The notes below the pieces were generated by a model. That model was not told the DNA's origin, searched no databases, and was given only the letters and a program-made list of their open reading frames with translations. 14,635 nucleotides of DNA from CBDULQ01 sp965368115 (GTDB lineage Bacteria; Pseudomonadota; Gammaproteobacteria; SZUA-229): contig CBDULQ010000078.1 in the NCBI GenBank assembly GCA_965368115.1, positions 1 to 14,635 on the forward strand, in the 5' to 3' direction. A program made the translations under genes and the position numbers. How positions within the stretch are numbered: the first letter of the stretch is position 1; each line of letters opens with the position of its first letter. Of the stretch, positions 1 to 6,815 are shown piece by piece.

Positions 1-384
1 ATACTGGAGTGCCGAAACAATGTTGGGCCAGACCCGGATCAGAACAGTCGGCAGCAATATGCTGTGGTGGGCGATCGGCTCGTTGAGCGATGCTTGCCGC
101 CGCTCACTATCGGTGATACCTGGTCATATGATACGGCCGAATTGCCCTGGTGGGGTTCGGTGATGAATCCTCCGCATATGGGCATAGTGGCGGATTTTAA
201 TAGCGCTCAGGGCGGACTGCACCGGAAACCGCTGGTGGTCGATCACAATGTCGTTGCTTTTGCATCTGAAGGTGAAGAAGTGCTGCTGGTGGACGAGATG
301 TACAAGCTTGTGCGCAAGAGTGATGGTAAAGAGCTTACCGCGCCTTCTATTCTCGAGATGCGTAAGGCCTATATCGCATCCTGA
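1..384 (+). CDS. C-terminal part of an unrecognised protein (5' end outside window)
   Basis: The frame is open from the first base to a TGA at 382-384, giving 127 residues with no start, so this is the 3' end of a gene that begins upstream. The visible part is soluble, with no membrane segment. It carries an aromatic and proline-rich stretch (LPWWGSVMNPPHMG, about residues 53-66) and a more charged C-terminal half ending KAYIAS. I do not recognise the family and assign no function. The internal GTG/ATG codons near position 64 are probably not real starts, because the frame continues unbroken upstream. A strong stem-loop follows about 20 bases after the stop, which supports this as the true end of a transcription unit. 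Confidence 0.7.
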   Translation: MLECRNNVGPDPDQNSRQQYAVVGDRLVERCLPPLTIGDTWSYDTAELPWWGSVMNPPHMGIVADFNSAQGGLHRKPLVVDHNVVAFASEGEEVLLVDEMYKLVRKSDGKELTAPSILEMRKAYIAS

Positions 385-403
385 TAATACGGATGAAGTC
401 GCT

Positions 404-440
404 TTCAAACCCGGCTGACAATTGGTCAGTCGGGTTTGAA
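404..440. terminator. Stem-loop between convergent genes
   Basis: Arms 404-419 and 425-440 pair over 16 positions, with one G-T wobble, around an AATTG loop. The element lies just after the stop at 384 and between convergent genes, so it could end transcription from both sides. No clean T-run follows on the plus strand, so efficiency as an intrinsic terminator is uncertain. Confidence 0.6.
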
Positions 441-529
441 TGAACTTGCTTCTTTAACTTGAGGGCCTGGTCTGAAACGGCGGTCGATCATTTTGTGGAA
501 GCAGGTGTTTCAATGCATCAGCCCGAGCA

Positions 530-1069
530 TCAGGCGACGTCTTCCAGCTCGAAACGGTTTGTTTTTATGTCCCAGTCGTGGTCATCGATGGTGAGTACGA
601 GACACGAGGGGCCGCCACGGGTCCGGGTGTGCCCGGCAGCGCCCGGATTTACGACCCAGGGTTGTTCGCTGTCGTCCACGACCATGCTGTGGGTATGACC
701 GTACACGATCACCCGTGCATTCTGGTGGCTGTGACGCAGCGAAGCGTGGTCCGGAGTATGCATGCCGTGGCGATGGCCATGTTCTATGGCGATTTTGCCG
801 CCGGGCAGGTCGATTTCGGTCTGTGCGGGCAGTTGCTGAACCACGTGGGTCTGTTCCACGGGCCATAAACCGGGCGCATCGTTGTTGCCGGCTACGGCGA
901 CCACGTCTCCGCAGATAGCCTGCAATTGCTCCAGTACATGGGCGCCGCAGATATCACCCGCATGGATGACCTTGTCGCAGCTTTTGACGATATTGATGAT
1001 GTTGTCGTCGATCACGCCATGGGTATCGGAGATGATGGCGACACGAAGAGACTGTTCTCTGGGGGGCAT
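530..1069 (-). CDS. YfcE/MJ0936-type metallophosphoesterase (phosphodiesterase)
   Basis: The 179-residue protein carries the full calcineurin-like dimetal phosphoesterase motif set in order: SDTHG (14-18), HAGD (36-39), GNND (61-64), EHGHRHG (96-102) and YGHTHS (123-128). Length and motif spacing fit the small YfcE/MJ0936 family, cytoplasmic enzymes that hydrolyse phosphodiesters in vitro and usually need Mn or Ni. The physiological substrate is unknown. I chose the ATG at 1067-1069 because an AGGA sits just upstream and the SDTHG strand then starts about ten residues in, as in relatives. The longer frame back to 1129 would run through a 12-bp inverted repeat and adds unfamiliar residues. It lies downstream of and co-directional with the YkgJ-type gene and may be co-transcribed with it. 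Confidence 0.93.
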   Translation of the reverse strand: MPPREQSLRVAIISDTHGVIDDNIINIVKSCDKVIHAGDICGAHVLEQLQAICGDVVAVAGNNDAPGLWPVEQTHVVQQLPAQTEIDLPGGKIAIEHGHRHGMHTPDHASLRHSHQNARVIVYGHTHSMVVDDSEQPWVVNPGAAGHTRTRGGPSCLVLTIDDHDWDIKTNRFELEDVA

Positions 1070-1090
1070 TGCTCGGTCCTGCGTTAAAGT

Positions 1091-1122
1091 GATCGCATAA
1101 GCGATGTACTGCTTATGCGATC
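1091..1122. repeat. 12-bp perfect inverted repeat upstream of the metallophosphoesterase
   Basis: GATCGCATAAGC (1091-1102) is repeated as its exact reverse complement at 1111-1122, around an 8-base spacer. It lies 22 bases upstream of the phosphoesterase start and downstream of the YkgJ-type gene. Neither side has a T-run, so it is not a standard intrinsic terminator. It could be an operator, a leader hairpin or a processing stem. Confidence 0.6.
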
Positions 1123-1189
1123 CAACCACGTTTCCTACACCTGAAGTGTAGCCTTCTGCTGGGTATTAGAAATCACTCATAGAGGTGAA

Positions 1190-2140
1190 TCAATCTTTTT
1201 TCGCCTCTTTCTGTAGATTTTCGGACTCTTCTTCCACCTCGGCCTTGTAGGCCATATAGGGATCTTTGGCTTTGGCCATTTCCGCTTCCAGCTTGCGGCG
1301 TAGCTCGATGACCTCCTTGCGCTCCTCGACACGTTTTTCCAGCGTGCCGTCGAAGAGTGGCAGGGTGACTTCGTTGAACAGCACCTGGCGCAGCAGCTGG
1401 AAGCCGAAATGCATCAGGGCGACGTCATCCGCTTCCAGCGTATCGTAAATATCCTGGGGCAGGTCATAGGTGCGCTTGAAGTTATCGCTCAGTACGAAGC
1501 GGCGGAAGCGGTCCATATCGTAATTGGCCATAAAGAACAGCTGCAGGCTCATCTCCGGCGGTTTGCCCACGCCGGGGCCCATGGATTTTTTCTTCAGGAT
1601 GAGCTGGAAGAATTCCTTGTTGAAACCATCGTAATCCTCCAGGCCCTGTTCGTTGCGGTAATCCTGGATTTTGATGGGGCGGTCTTCTTCGTGGCCCTTG
1701 CAGTGTTCTTCCTGCACCAGCACGAAATGCTGGGTTTCGTGGGCCTGTTCGGCATTTTTCATCGCCAGGTTGCCCAGTGGGTAATAGCGGCACGAGGTCG
1801 GACGGTCTTCGTAAATGGTGCAGCCTTCGCCTTCTTTCATGAACAGGCAGGCGCCGTCTTCCGTGGTGCGGAATTTCACGCCGGGCAGTCCGTCTGCGTC
1901 CATCTGGAAGGGCACGGTGTACTGCTTCAGGAACTGCTCCGAGGTCTGGCCGGTGCGCTGCTTGAGGCGGATGATGTCATAAGGGGTCAGGGTAATGTCG
2001 GCGTGTTTACAGCAGGCATTGAAACAGGAAATGCCCTTATGGCAACGGAAATTGATGGTGGTGTCCGGCGTCAGTATGGTCGGCATCACGTTACTTTTTT
2101 CGGGTAAATCGAAATTGAAATTGAATTTGTCGTTACTCAT
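1190..2140 (-). CDS. YkgJ-family cysteine-cluster protein (putative Fe/Zn-binding)
   Basis: This 316-residue soluble protein has the YkgJ/UPF0153 metal-binding pattern in its N-terminal half: C33, C39, C43-C44, then C98, C107 and C117 (the last in RPTSCRYYPLG, 113-123), plus C147. The family is thought to bind an Fe-S cluster or zinc and is associated with redox or metalloprotein maturation, but no reaction is established. The C-terminal 120 residues are outside the core domain, and the last 60 are highly charged and probably helical (coiled-coil-like from about 266). The start at 2138-2140 has a GGAGT site seven bases upstream. It follows aprBA on the same strand, but a strong terminator and a repeat pair separate them, so it probably has its own promoter. 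A link to APS reductase cluster assembly is possible but only positional. Confidence 0.85.
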   Translation of the reverse strand: MSNDKFNFNFDLPEKSNVMPTILTPDTTINFRCHKGISCFNACCKHADITLTPYDIIRLKQRTGQTSEQFLKQYTVPFQMDADGLPGVKFRTTEDGACLFMKEGEGCTIYEDRPTSCRYYPLGNLAMKNAEQAHETQHFVLVQEEHCKGHEEDRPIKIQDYRNEQGLEDYDGFNKEFFQLILKKKSMGPGVGKPPEMSLQLFFMANYDMDRFRRFVLSDNFKRTYDLPQDIYDTLEADDVALMHFGFQLLRQVLFNEVTLPLFDGTLEKRVEERKEVIELRRKLEAEMAKAKDPYMAYKAEVEEESENLQKEAKKD

Positions 2141-2181
2141 GGGATTTACTCCGAGTCGAATACTTCAGTTTAAGCCGGGCT

Positions 2182-2187
2182 ATTATA
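2182..2187 (-). promoter_or_regulatory. Candidate -10 box for the YkgJ-type gene
   Basis: The minus strand reads a perfect TATAAT here, 42 bases before the start codon, flanked on both sides by AGCCCGG. I found no convincing -35 at normal spacing, so this is a weak call. Confidence 0.3.
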
Positions 2188-2280
2188 CCGGGCTTCATCG
2201 CTCAATACCGCTCATATCGGGTCATTTACAGGCATATCAAGCGCATTACCACGATTCTACTATGGTTTTTCTGCCATAGG

Positions 2281-2379
2281 ATGATGTGCATGGATGCACG
2301 AAATTTGGGATTGCAGGAGCATAATCCCAATGATGTGCATGGATGCACAAATATTGGGGTTGCAGGGAGCAAAACCCCA
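2281..2379. repeat. Two tandem 49/50-bp two-hairpin intergenic repeats
   Basis: Copy 1 is 2281-2329 and copy 2 is 2330-2379. Both begin ATGATGTGCATGGATGCAC, whose GTGCAT/ATGCAC halves are inverted repeats. Both end in a second stem: TGGGATT/AATCCCA in copy 1 and TGGGGTT/AACCCCA in copy 2. An A-T pair in the first is a G-C pair in the second, so base pairing is kept despite divergence. A third ATGA begins at 2380, right at the aprA terminator. The array looks like a REP/BIME-type element. There is no spacer and no gene. Confidence 0.75.
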
Positions 2380-2382
2380 ATG

Positions 2383-2413
2383 AAAAAAACCGGGCATCTT
2401 GCGATGCCCGGTT
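2383..2413 (-). terminator. Rho-independent terminator of aprBA
   Basis: On the minus strand an 11-bp perfect stem (arms 2403-2413 and 2388-2398), with a 4-base loop, runs into seven consecutive T. It lies 25 bases past the aprA stop. Confidence 0.92.
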
Positions 2414-2438
2414 CTTAAGTTGCAAATAACCGCGAGGA

Positions 2439-4424
2439 TTACTTGAACAGTTTTGCTTTGTCCACCAGATCAACGTGAGCACGCTTGAAGCAGGTCCACT
2501 TCTTGGTGTCTTTGTCGTAGATGGAGTTCACGAAGCACTTCCAGTTTTCTTCATCAACGAAGTTCTTGTCAGTACGGTAGTAGAAACCGGGGTAACGAGA
2601 TTCTTCGCGGAACTGAATGTGTTTCATGTGAGCTTCAGCAGTCAGGATGCGGTGATAGTTTTCCCATGCACGAAGCAGTTCATGCAGGTCTTTCGCACGC
2701 ATCTTCTGAGCGTCTTCTTTCAGCATTTCCAGCTTGTCTTCAGCTACTGCAAGCATGTGCTCGTTAGTAGTGTAGTAAGTGGCAACACCGGCAACGTACT
2801 CGTCCATGATTTTCTGTAAACGGAACTGCAGCATCTTGGGAGTGATGTAGTTCGGGTTTACGTCGATCGCAGTTGAGTAGTCCTTGAACTCCAGGTAAGT
2901 CTTAACAGGCTGGTAGATTTCATCAACCAGAGTCTGAGTGTCAGTGTCCAGCTCAGGCGTCCAGTCCTTGTTATCCATGACGAATTTAACCATGGCTTTG
3001 GCAGCCAGACGGCCTTCGGCATGTGAACCGGAAGAGAACTTGTGACCGGAAGCACCCACACCGTCGCCTGCAGTGAACAGACCTTTAACGGTAGTCATAC
3101 CACGGTAGCCCCAGTTCCAGCCTTTCGGCAGGTGATCGGGTACACCGTCCAGTGCTTCGTCAGTCGGTGCACCAACGTCTTCCGGACCGGAAGCCCAGAT
3201 GCCGCAGCAACCGGAGTGAGAACCCAGCAGGTACGGTTCGGTCGGCATCAGCTCGGAGTTTTTCTTCTCAGGCTCGATGTTTTCACCTACCCAGATACCG
3301 CACTGGCCCACACACATGTCCAGGAAGTCTTCCCAGGCTTCGGCTTCCAGATGCTTAACTTCGCGAGGTGACAGAGTTTCGCGCAGGTTAGCCAGCGCAG
3401 TCACGGTGTCCATGTAGATCGGACCGCGACCTTCTTTCATCTCTTTCAGCATCAGGTGGTTACGCAGGCAGGAAGCAGGTACAGCGGCTTTACCGTATGG
3501 AGGATAGTCATCCAGCATGTCGGCGTTGCGAACCATGTAGTTTTCGCCATAGGCGTTAGTGGCTTTTGCTTTGAACAGCAGGAACCATGCACCTACAGGA
3601 CCGTAACCGTCTTTGAAACGAGTCGGTACGAAGCGATTTTCCATCATGGTCAGCTCAGCGCCGGCTTCAGCAGCCATGGCGTAAGTTGAACCGGCGTTCC
3701 ATACGGGGTACCAGGCACGACCAGTACCTTCACCCACGGAGCGAGGACGGAAGATGTTTACACAGCCACCAGCGGCCAGCAGACAGGCCTTGAACTTGTA
3801 AACAACCACTTTGTTTTCACGTACGGAGAAACCAACGGCACCGGCGATGCGATTCTTGTCGTTCTTGTCGTTAACCAGCTTAACAATAAAGATACGCTCT
3901 TCGATGCGGTCCATACCCAGTGCTTTCTTCGCAGCTTCAGCCACGATCCACTTGTAGGACTCACCGTTGATCATGATCTGCCACTTACCGGAACGTACCG
4001 GCTTGCCGCCGTCTTTCAGCGGGGTCAGGCCTTTGGAGCCGTCGTGACGCTCACCGTTTTCGTCAGTCTTCCAGATGGGCAGACCCCATTCTTCGAACAG
4101 ATGTACGGATTCGTCAACGTGGCGGCCCAGGTCGTAGGCCAGATCGTCACGGGTGATACCCATCAGGTCGTTGGAGACCATGCGGGCGTAGTCAGCAGGA
4201 TCCTGCTCGGTACCGATGTAGGTGTTGATCGCAGACAGACCCTGGGCTACCGCACCAGAACGGTCCATCGCCGCTTTATCAACCAGTTTAACCTTGATAT
4301 CAGTGCCTTCGATCCAGCGCATGATTTCGAAACCAGCGCCGCAGCAGGCCATGCCGCCGCCGATCAGAAGAATGTCTACTTCTTCTTCGACGACTGTAGG
4401 ATTTCCAAAAGTACCTTCAGACAT
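2439..4424 (-). CDS. aprA: Adenylylsulfate (APS) reductase alpha subunit, FAD-binding
   Basis: AprA is the flavin subunit of dissimilatory APS reductase. In sulfur oxidisers the cytoplasmic enzyme runs in reverse, making APS from sulfite and AMP. The 661-residue length is normal for the family. The N-terminal dinucleotide-binding motif GGGMACCGAG is at 22-31, and the C-terminal FAD-contact segment TAGDGVGASGHKFSSGSHAEG at about 451-471. Substrate-pocket residues known from Archaeoglobus AprA (Arg265, Leu278, His398) appear to correspond to R269 in PTRF, L282 and H403 in GSHSGCCG. The start has a GAGGT site seven bases upstream. aprB lies 39 bases upstream in the same operon, and a strong terminator follows. 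No aprM or qmoABC gene lies beside the pair, so the membrane electron acceptor partner is encoded elsewhere. Confidence 0.98.
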   Translation of the reverse strand: MSEGTFGNPTVVEEEVDILLIGGGMACCGAGFEIMRWIEGTDIKVKLVDKAAMDRSGAVAQGLSAINTYIGTEQDPADYARMVSNDLMGITRDDLAYDLGRHVDESVHLFEEWGLPIWKTDENGERHDGSKGLTPLKDGGKPVRSGKWQIMINGESYKWIVAEAAKKALGMDRIEERIFIVKLVNDKNDKNRIAGAVGFSVRENKVVVYKFKACLLAAGGCVNIFRPRSVGEGTGRAWYPVWNAGSTYAMAAEAGAELTMMENRFVPTRFKDGYGPVGAWFLLFKAKATNAYGENYMVRNADMLDDYPPYGKAAVPASCLRNHLMLKEMKEGRGPIYMDTVTALANLRETLSPREVKHLEAEAWEDFLDMCVGQCGIWVGENIEPEKKNSELMPTEPYLLGSHSGCCGIWASGPEDVGAPTDEALDGVPDHLPKGWNWGYRGMTTVKGLFTAGDGVGASGHKFSSGSHAEGRLAAKAMVKFVMDNKDWTPELDTDTQTLVDEIYQPVKTYLEFKDYSTAIDVNPNYITPKMLQFRLQKIMDEYVAGVATYYTTNEHMLAVAEDKLEMLKEDAQKMRAKDLHELLRAWENYHRILTAEAHMKHIQFREESRYPGFYYRTDKNFVDEENWKCFVNSIYDKDTKKWTCFKRAHVDLVDKAKLFK

Positions 4425-4463
4425 TTTTTCTACCTCAATTCTCTCTAGTGTTTATTATCGATC

Positions 4464-4937
4464 TTACAGCTTGATCAGTTCGCTGCGGTCGCCTTCGCGG
4501 TAGCCGTTCTGCTCGTTATGGTTGAAGAAACCATTGTCGCCAATCTTGCTCATGTCAGCGGCAGGTTTGCCGGCATAAGGATCGATAGAGCCTTCAGGAG
4601 TGGTACGGATGGGGAACTTGAAGCGTTTCATGTTGCCGTTGCGGAACTTGATGGTCCACATGATGGAGTCAGTACCGCGCAGAGGCTGAACAGAACCGCC
4701 CAGTGGCACAACGTCGGCGTAGTGACGCGCTTCGATGGCGTTTTGCGGGCAGATCTTAACGCAGGAATAACATTCCCAGCACTGCTCAGGTTCCTGGTTG
4801 TATGACTTCATAGCGTGACCGGTGTCGGAACCGTCCTTATCAAGCTTCATCAAGTCATGAGGGCAGATGTACATGCAAGCGGTCTTGTCCTGACCTTTGC
4901 AGCCATCACATTTCTCGGTACGTACGAAAGTAGGCAT
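4464..4937 (-). CDS. aprB: Adenylylsulfate (APS) reductase beta subunit, ferredoxin-like
   Basis: AprB is the electron-transfer subunit of APS reductase and carries two [4Fe-4S] clusters between AprA's FAD and the membrane partner. Both cluster motifs are intact: C10, C13, C21 and C25-P (with the AprB-type long loop between the second and third cysteines), then C53, C56, C59 and C63-P. The remaining 94 residues form the tail that wraps AprA in known structures, including a RTTPEGSIDPYAG segment. The 157-residue length is typical. The start at 4935-4937 has a strong AAGGAG seven bases upstream. It is the first gene of aprBA, so its upstream region (4938 onward) holds the operon's control sites. 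Confidence 0.98.
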   Translation of the reverse strand: MPTFVRTEKCDGCKGQDKTACMYICPHDLMKLDKDGSDTGHAMKSYNQEPEQCWECYSCVKICPQNAIEARHYADVVPLGGSVQPLRGTDSIMWTIKFRNGNMKRFKFPIRTTPEGSIDPYAGKPAADMSKIGDNGFFNHNEQNGYREGDRSELIKL

Positions 4938-4960
4938 TCGTAGCTCCTTTGCTGGTTAAT

Positions 4961-4973
4961 TGTAAGACTTACA
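4961..4973. promoter_or_regulatory. 13-bp palindrome just upstream of the aprB ribosome binding site
   Basis: TGTAAGACTTACA is a perfect palindrome around a central base (TGTAAG-A-CTTACA), 24 bases upstream of the aprB start codon. It could be a repressor operator. The regulator is unknown. Confidence 0.35.
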
Positions 4974-5017
4974 TTTTTGCAAACTTAAAATGACTTTTAG
5001 AGCTTGCGAATTTGTTA

Positions 5018-5067
5018 TGGCCGGAGAGGGCCTCCCCATTTGAATCCCATGGCTGGCTGTCCGGCCA
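5018..5067 (-). other. Foldable GC-rich element in the aprBA leader
   Basis: TGGCCGGA (5018-5025) pairs exactly with TCCGGCCA (5060-5067). The enclosed 34 bases can form two smaller stems: CCAT/ATGG (5035-5051) and GAGG/CCTC (5025-5033, GAGGGCCTC). Together these suggest a three-way junction. If aprBA transcription starts upstream, the element would lie in the mRNA leader about 80-130 bases before aprB. No T-run follows. It matches no riboswitch class I know. Confidence 0.35.
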
Positions 5068-5430
5068 GAATTCTGCAGGAACGTCCGTTTAACCGGAGGT
5101 CAGCGCTTTTGTTATTGTTCTGAAAATAACCACTGATTAAACAACTCGAGACAGGGTAACGAATTGTATTCCGGTGCACGGTACCCTTAATTAGGCTTGT
5201 GAACATTAATCGCTTGAAGGCAAAAACACAAACACAATTATCTTTATCCGTATAAGAAAAATTTATTTATTTTAGAGGTCAAACTTGTTGCCGAAAAAGT
5301 GCTCAATAAGCGTCTAACAAACAATAACTTAGCAAATTGAATAAAGAGTTTAAAAGTATAATAAAATACTAATATATAAACGCTAAATAACATCGATTCT
5401 CGTTTGAAAAATACACGGATTACGGGTTTG

Positions 5431-5444
5431 TTGATTGTCGTCAA
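5431..5444. promoter_or_regulatory. FNR/Anr-like site, one mismatch
   Basis: TTGATTGTCGTCAA matches TTGATnnnnATCAA at nine of ten informative positions. It lies 288 bases upstream of the GalT-like gene and about 490 bases from aprB. No -10 box stands at class II spacing on either side, so function is doubtful. Confidence 0.3.
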
Positions 5445-5510
5445 AATGGAAAAAATCGAGCAAATTTTTCGATCATAAAACGAGTCTGATTGCATACGAC
5501 ATAGATCAAT

Positions 5511-5545
5511 AAAAAATGGTTTTAACCGGTTTCCGTTAAAACCGT
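5511..5545 (-). other. 9-bp inverted repeat followed by a T-run on the minus strand
   Basis: GGTTTTAAC (5518-5526) and GTTAAAACC (5535-5543) are perfect reverse complements around eight bases. On the minus strand the stem runs into ATTTTTT. It has terminator form, but no minus-strand gene lies upstream of it. It may stop antisense transcripts from the GalT-like gene side, or serve as an operator. Confidence 0.35.
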
Positions 5546-5718
5546 ATTTCATTCAGTATTCACCGATCTGTATTTTATCAATTGCTAATATACTCGCAGT
5601 GAGAGTCGATTTGTGTAACACCGAATCGAAATAAATTATTCGGGAATAAAACCCTTGTATTTGACCTGTTGCAGGGCAGGCGTCATGTTATGGCCTGCCG
5701 CCGCACAGGATAATGACA

Positions 5719-6798
5719 ATGACAGAACAGAAAGCAGTGCGTGAAATTCGCATCAGCCCGATCGTGCCATCAGAATCGGTGCTGGTTGCCACCGCCCGAG
5801 GTATGCGACCGCGCAAGGAAGAAGAAAAAGCACCCCGCGATACGCGTGCCCATGTCGAGACCTGCCCGTTCTGCAAGGGTAATGAAGACAAAACGCCACC
5901 CACCATCCAGAGTTATCCCGACGAAGCAAACTGGGAAGTGCGTATCGTCGAGAACCTGTTTCCGGTACTCGGCGATGATCGTCAGGACAGCAGTTTGAAT
6001 TTCGGCCTGCAACAGGTGATCGAGGGTTATGGCCGCCATGAGGTCATCATCGATCATCACCAGCACGGTATCGGTGTATTCGAAATGTCGATCGAGCATC
6101 TGGCACTGTTATTCGGCGCCTACCGTGATCGCATGGAAAAACTCTACGCCTCGGATGAGCGTCTCAAGTACGTGCTGGTGTTCAAGAACTTCGGGCCCGC
6201 GGCCGGCGCCAGTATTCCCCACACCCACAGTCAGATCATCGCGACGCCGGTAGTACCGGAAAATGTCATCAACGAACTGGAACACAGCCGCCGCTATCAC
6301 CGCAAGCACAACCAGTGCGTGTTCTGTGCACTGATCGATGAAGCACTCACCTTCGAAGCGACCATCTACGATCGCCAGTCCGGCGAAGTACGGCGCAAGA
6401 TCAACGTCGGCCAGTATGTGGTGGAGCGGGGCGAAAAATTCATCGCCATCAAGCCGTTCGCCAGCCGCTACGAGTGGGAAGTACATATTCTGCCGCTCGA
6501 GCATCAGAGCGATTTCGTGCAGGTGACGGAAGACGATCTACAGGATCTGGCGCGAGTGGTAAAACGTACCATGCAGCGTCTGGACAAGGTGGTTGGTGGC
6601 GTGCAGTACAACTACTTCCTGCATACCCGCCCGAGTGGCGAGCAGTATTCCGACTGTGGCGATTCCTATCACTGGCACCTGGAAATCTGCCCGCGTACCT
6701 CGATCCCCACCGGTTTCGAACTGGGCAGCGGTCTGTTCGTCAGCACCATTTCACCGGAAGACGCGGCCCAGCGTCTGCGCGAGGCCGAGCTCGACTGA
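5719..6798 (+). CDS. GalT/HIT-family nucleotidyltransferase; probable APS:phosphate adenylyltransferase (APAT)
   Basis: The 359-residue protein has the galactose-1-phosphate uridylyltransferase fold signature. A CPFC zinc pair is at 49-52, with GRHEV (H107) as a likely further ligand. The active-site histidine triad H168-T-H170-S-Q172 follows, then a second CVFC pair at 200-203, and YHWHLEICPR (H318, H320) near the C-terminus. By analogy with E. coli GalT (His164/His166/Gln168), H170 should be the nucleotidylated residue. Leloir GalT has His-Pro-His-Gly-Gln, so His-Thr-His-Ser-Gln points to another branch. No galK, galE or galM is present, and the gene faces aprBA. APAT of Thiobacillus denitrificans, which converts APS plus phosphate to ADP plus sulfate, is a GalT relative of about this size (41 kDa), which makes APAT the best functional guess. 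The ATG at 5719 has AGGA eight bases upstream; an ATG at 5713 is in frame but too close. Family membership is firm; APAT is inferred. Confidence 0.9.
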   Translation: MTEQKAVREIRISPIVPSESVLVATARGMRPRKEEEKAPRDTRAHVETCPFCKGNEDKTPPTIQSYPDEANWEVRIVENLFPVLGDDRQDSSLNFGLQQVIEGYGRHEVIIDHHQHGIGVFEMSIEHLALLFGAYRDRMEKLYASDERLKYVLVFKNFGPAAGASIPHTHSQIIATPVVPENVINELEHSRRYHRKHNQCVFCALIDEALTFEATIYDRQSGEVRRKINVGQYVVERGEKFIAIKPFASRYEWEVHILPLEHQSDFVQVTEDDLQDLARVVKRTMQRLDKVVGGVQYNYFLHTRPSGEQYSDCGDSYHWHLEICPRTSIPTGFELGSGLFVSTISPEDAAQRLREAELD

Positions 6799-6815
6799 GC
6801 GCGGTACCCGCCAGG

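Larger units (their letters stand above)
4938..5718. promoter_or_regulatory. Long divergent intergenic region between aprB and the GalT-like gene
   Basis: This 781-base stretch holds no gene I can support. It divides into a leader proximal to aprB (4938-5000), a GC-richer island with inverted repeats (5018-5100), a strongly AT-rich block (about 5220-5640), and a short GC-rich leader before the GalT-like gene. In that last leader GGCAGGC at 5675-5681 pairs with GCCTGCC at 5693-5699 directly ahead of the ribosome binding site. Short frames inside the region (minus strand 5015-5206 and 5244-5552) have no ribosome binding site and low-complexity, Phe/Leu/Lys-rich products in the AT-rich part. Promoters for both directions must lie here, but I could not pin a convincing -35/-10 pair. 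Confidence 0.5.

Noticed and set aside
1070..1129. N-terminal extension of the metallophosphoesterase
   Set aside because: It runs through the 12-bp inverted repeat, and the ATG at 1067-1069 has a better ribosome site.
1409..2107. 232-codon open frame on the plus strand
   Set aside because: It lies wholly antisense to the YkgJ-type gene, whose cysteine motifs and ribosome site are convincing; the antisense product has no recognisable domain.
2281..2379. Possible start of a CRISPR array
   Set aside because: Only two units, directly abutting with no unique spacers, and each unit contains two hairpins.
5015..5206. 63-codon open frame on the minus strand upstream of aprB
   Set aside because: No ribosome site or recognisable product; it overlaps the foldable GC-rich element and is more likely leader DNA.
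5486..5513. Second FNR-like site near ATAGATCAAT
   Set aside because: Only one TTGAT half is present; the other half does not match.
5244..5552. 102-codon open frame on the minus strand in the AT-rich intergenic block
   Set aside because: It has no ribosome binding site and a Phe/Leu/Lys/Ser-rich composition as expected from AT-rich DNA, and it contains the FNR-like site and part of an inverted repeat.
5719..6798. Leloir-pathway galT as the simple reading
   Set aside because: Not excluded, but the His-Thr-His-Ser-Gln site, the absence of galK/galE and the aprBA neighbour make an adenylyltransferase on APS more likely.
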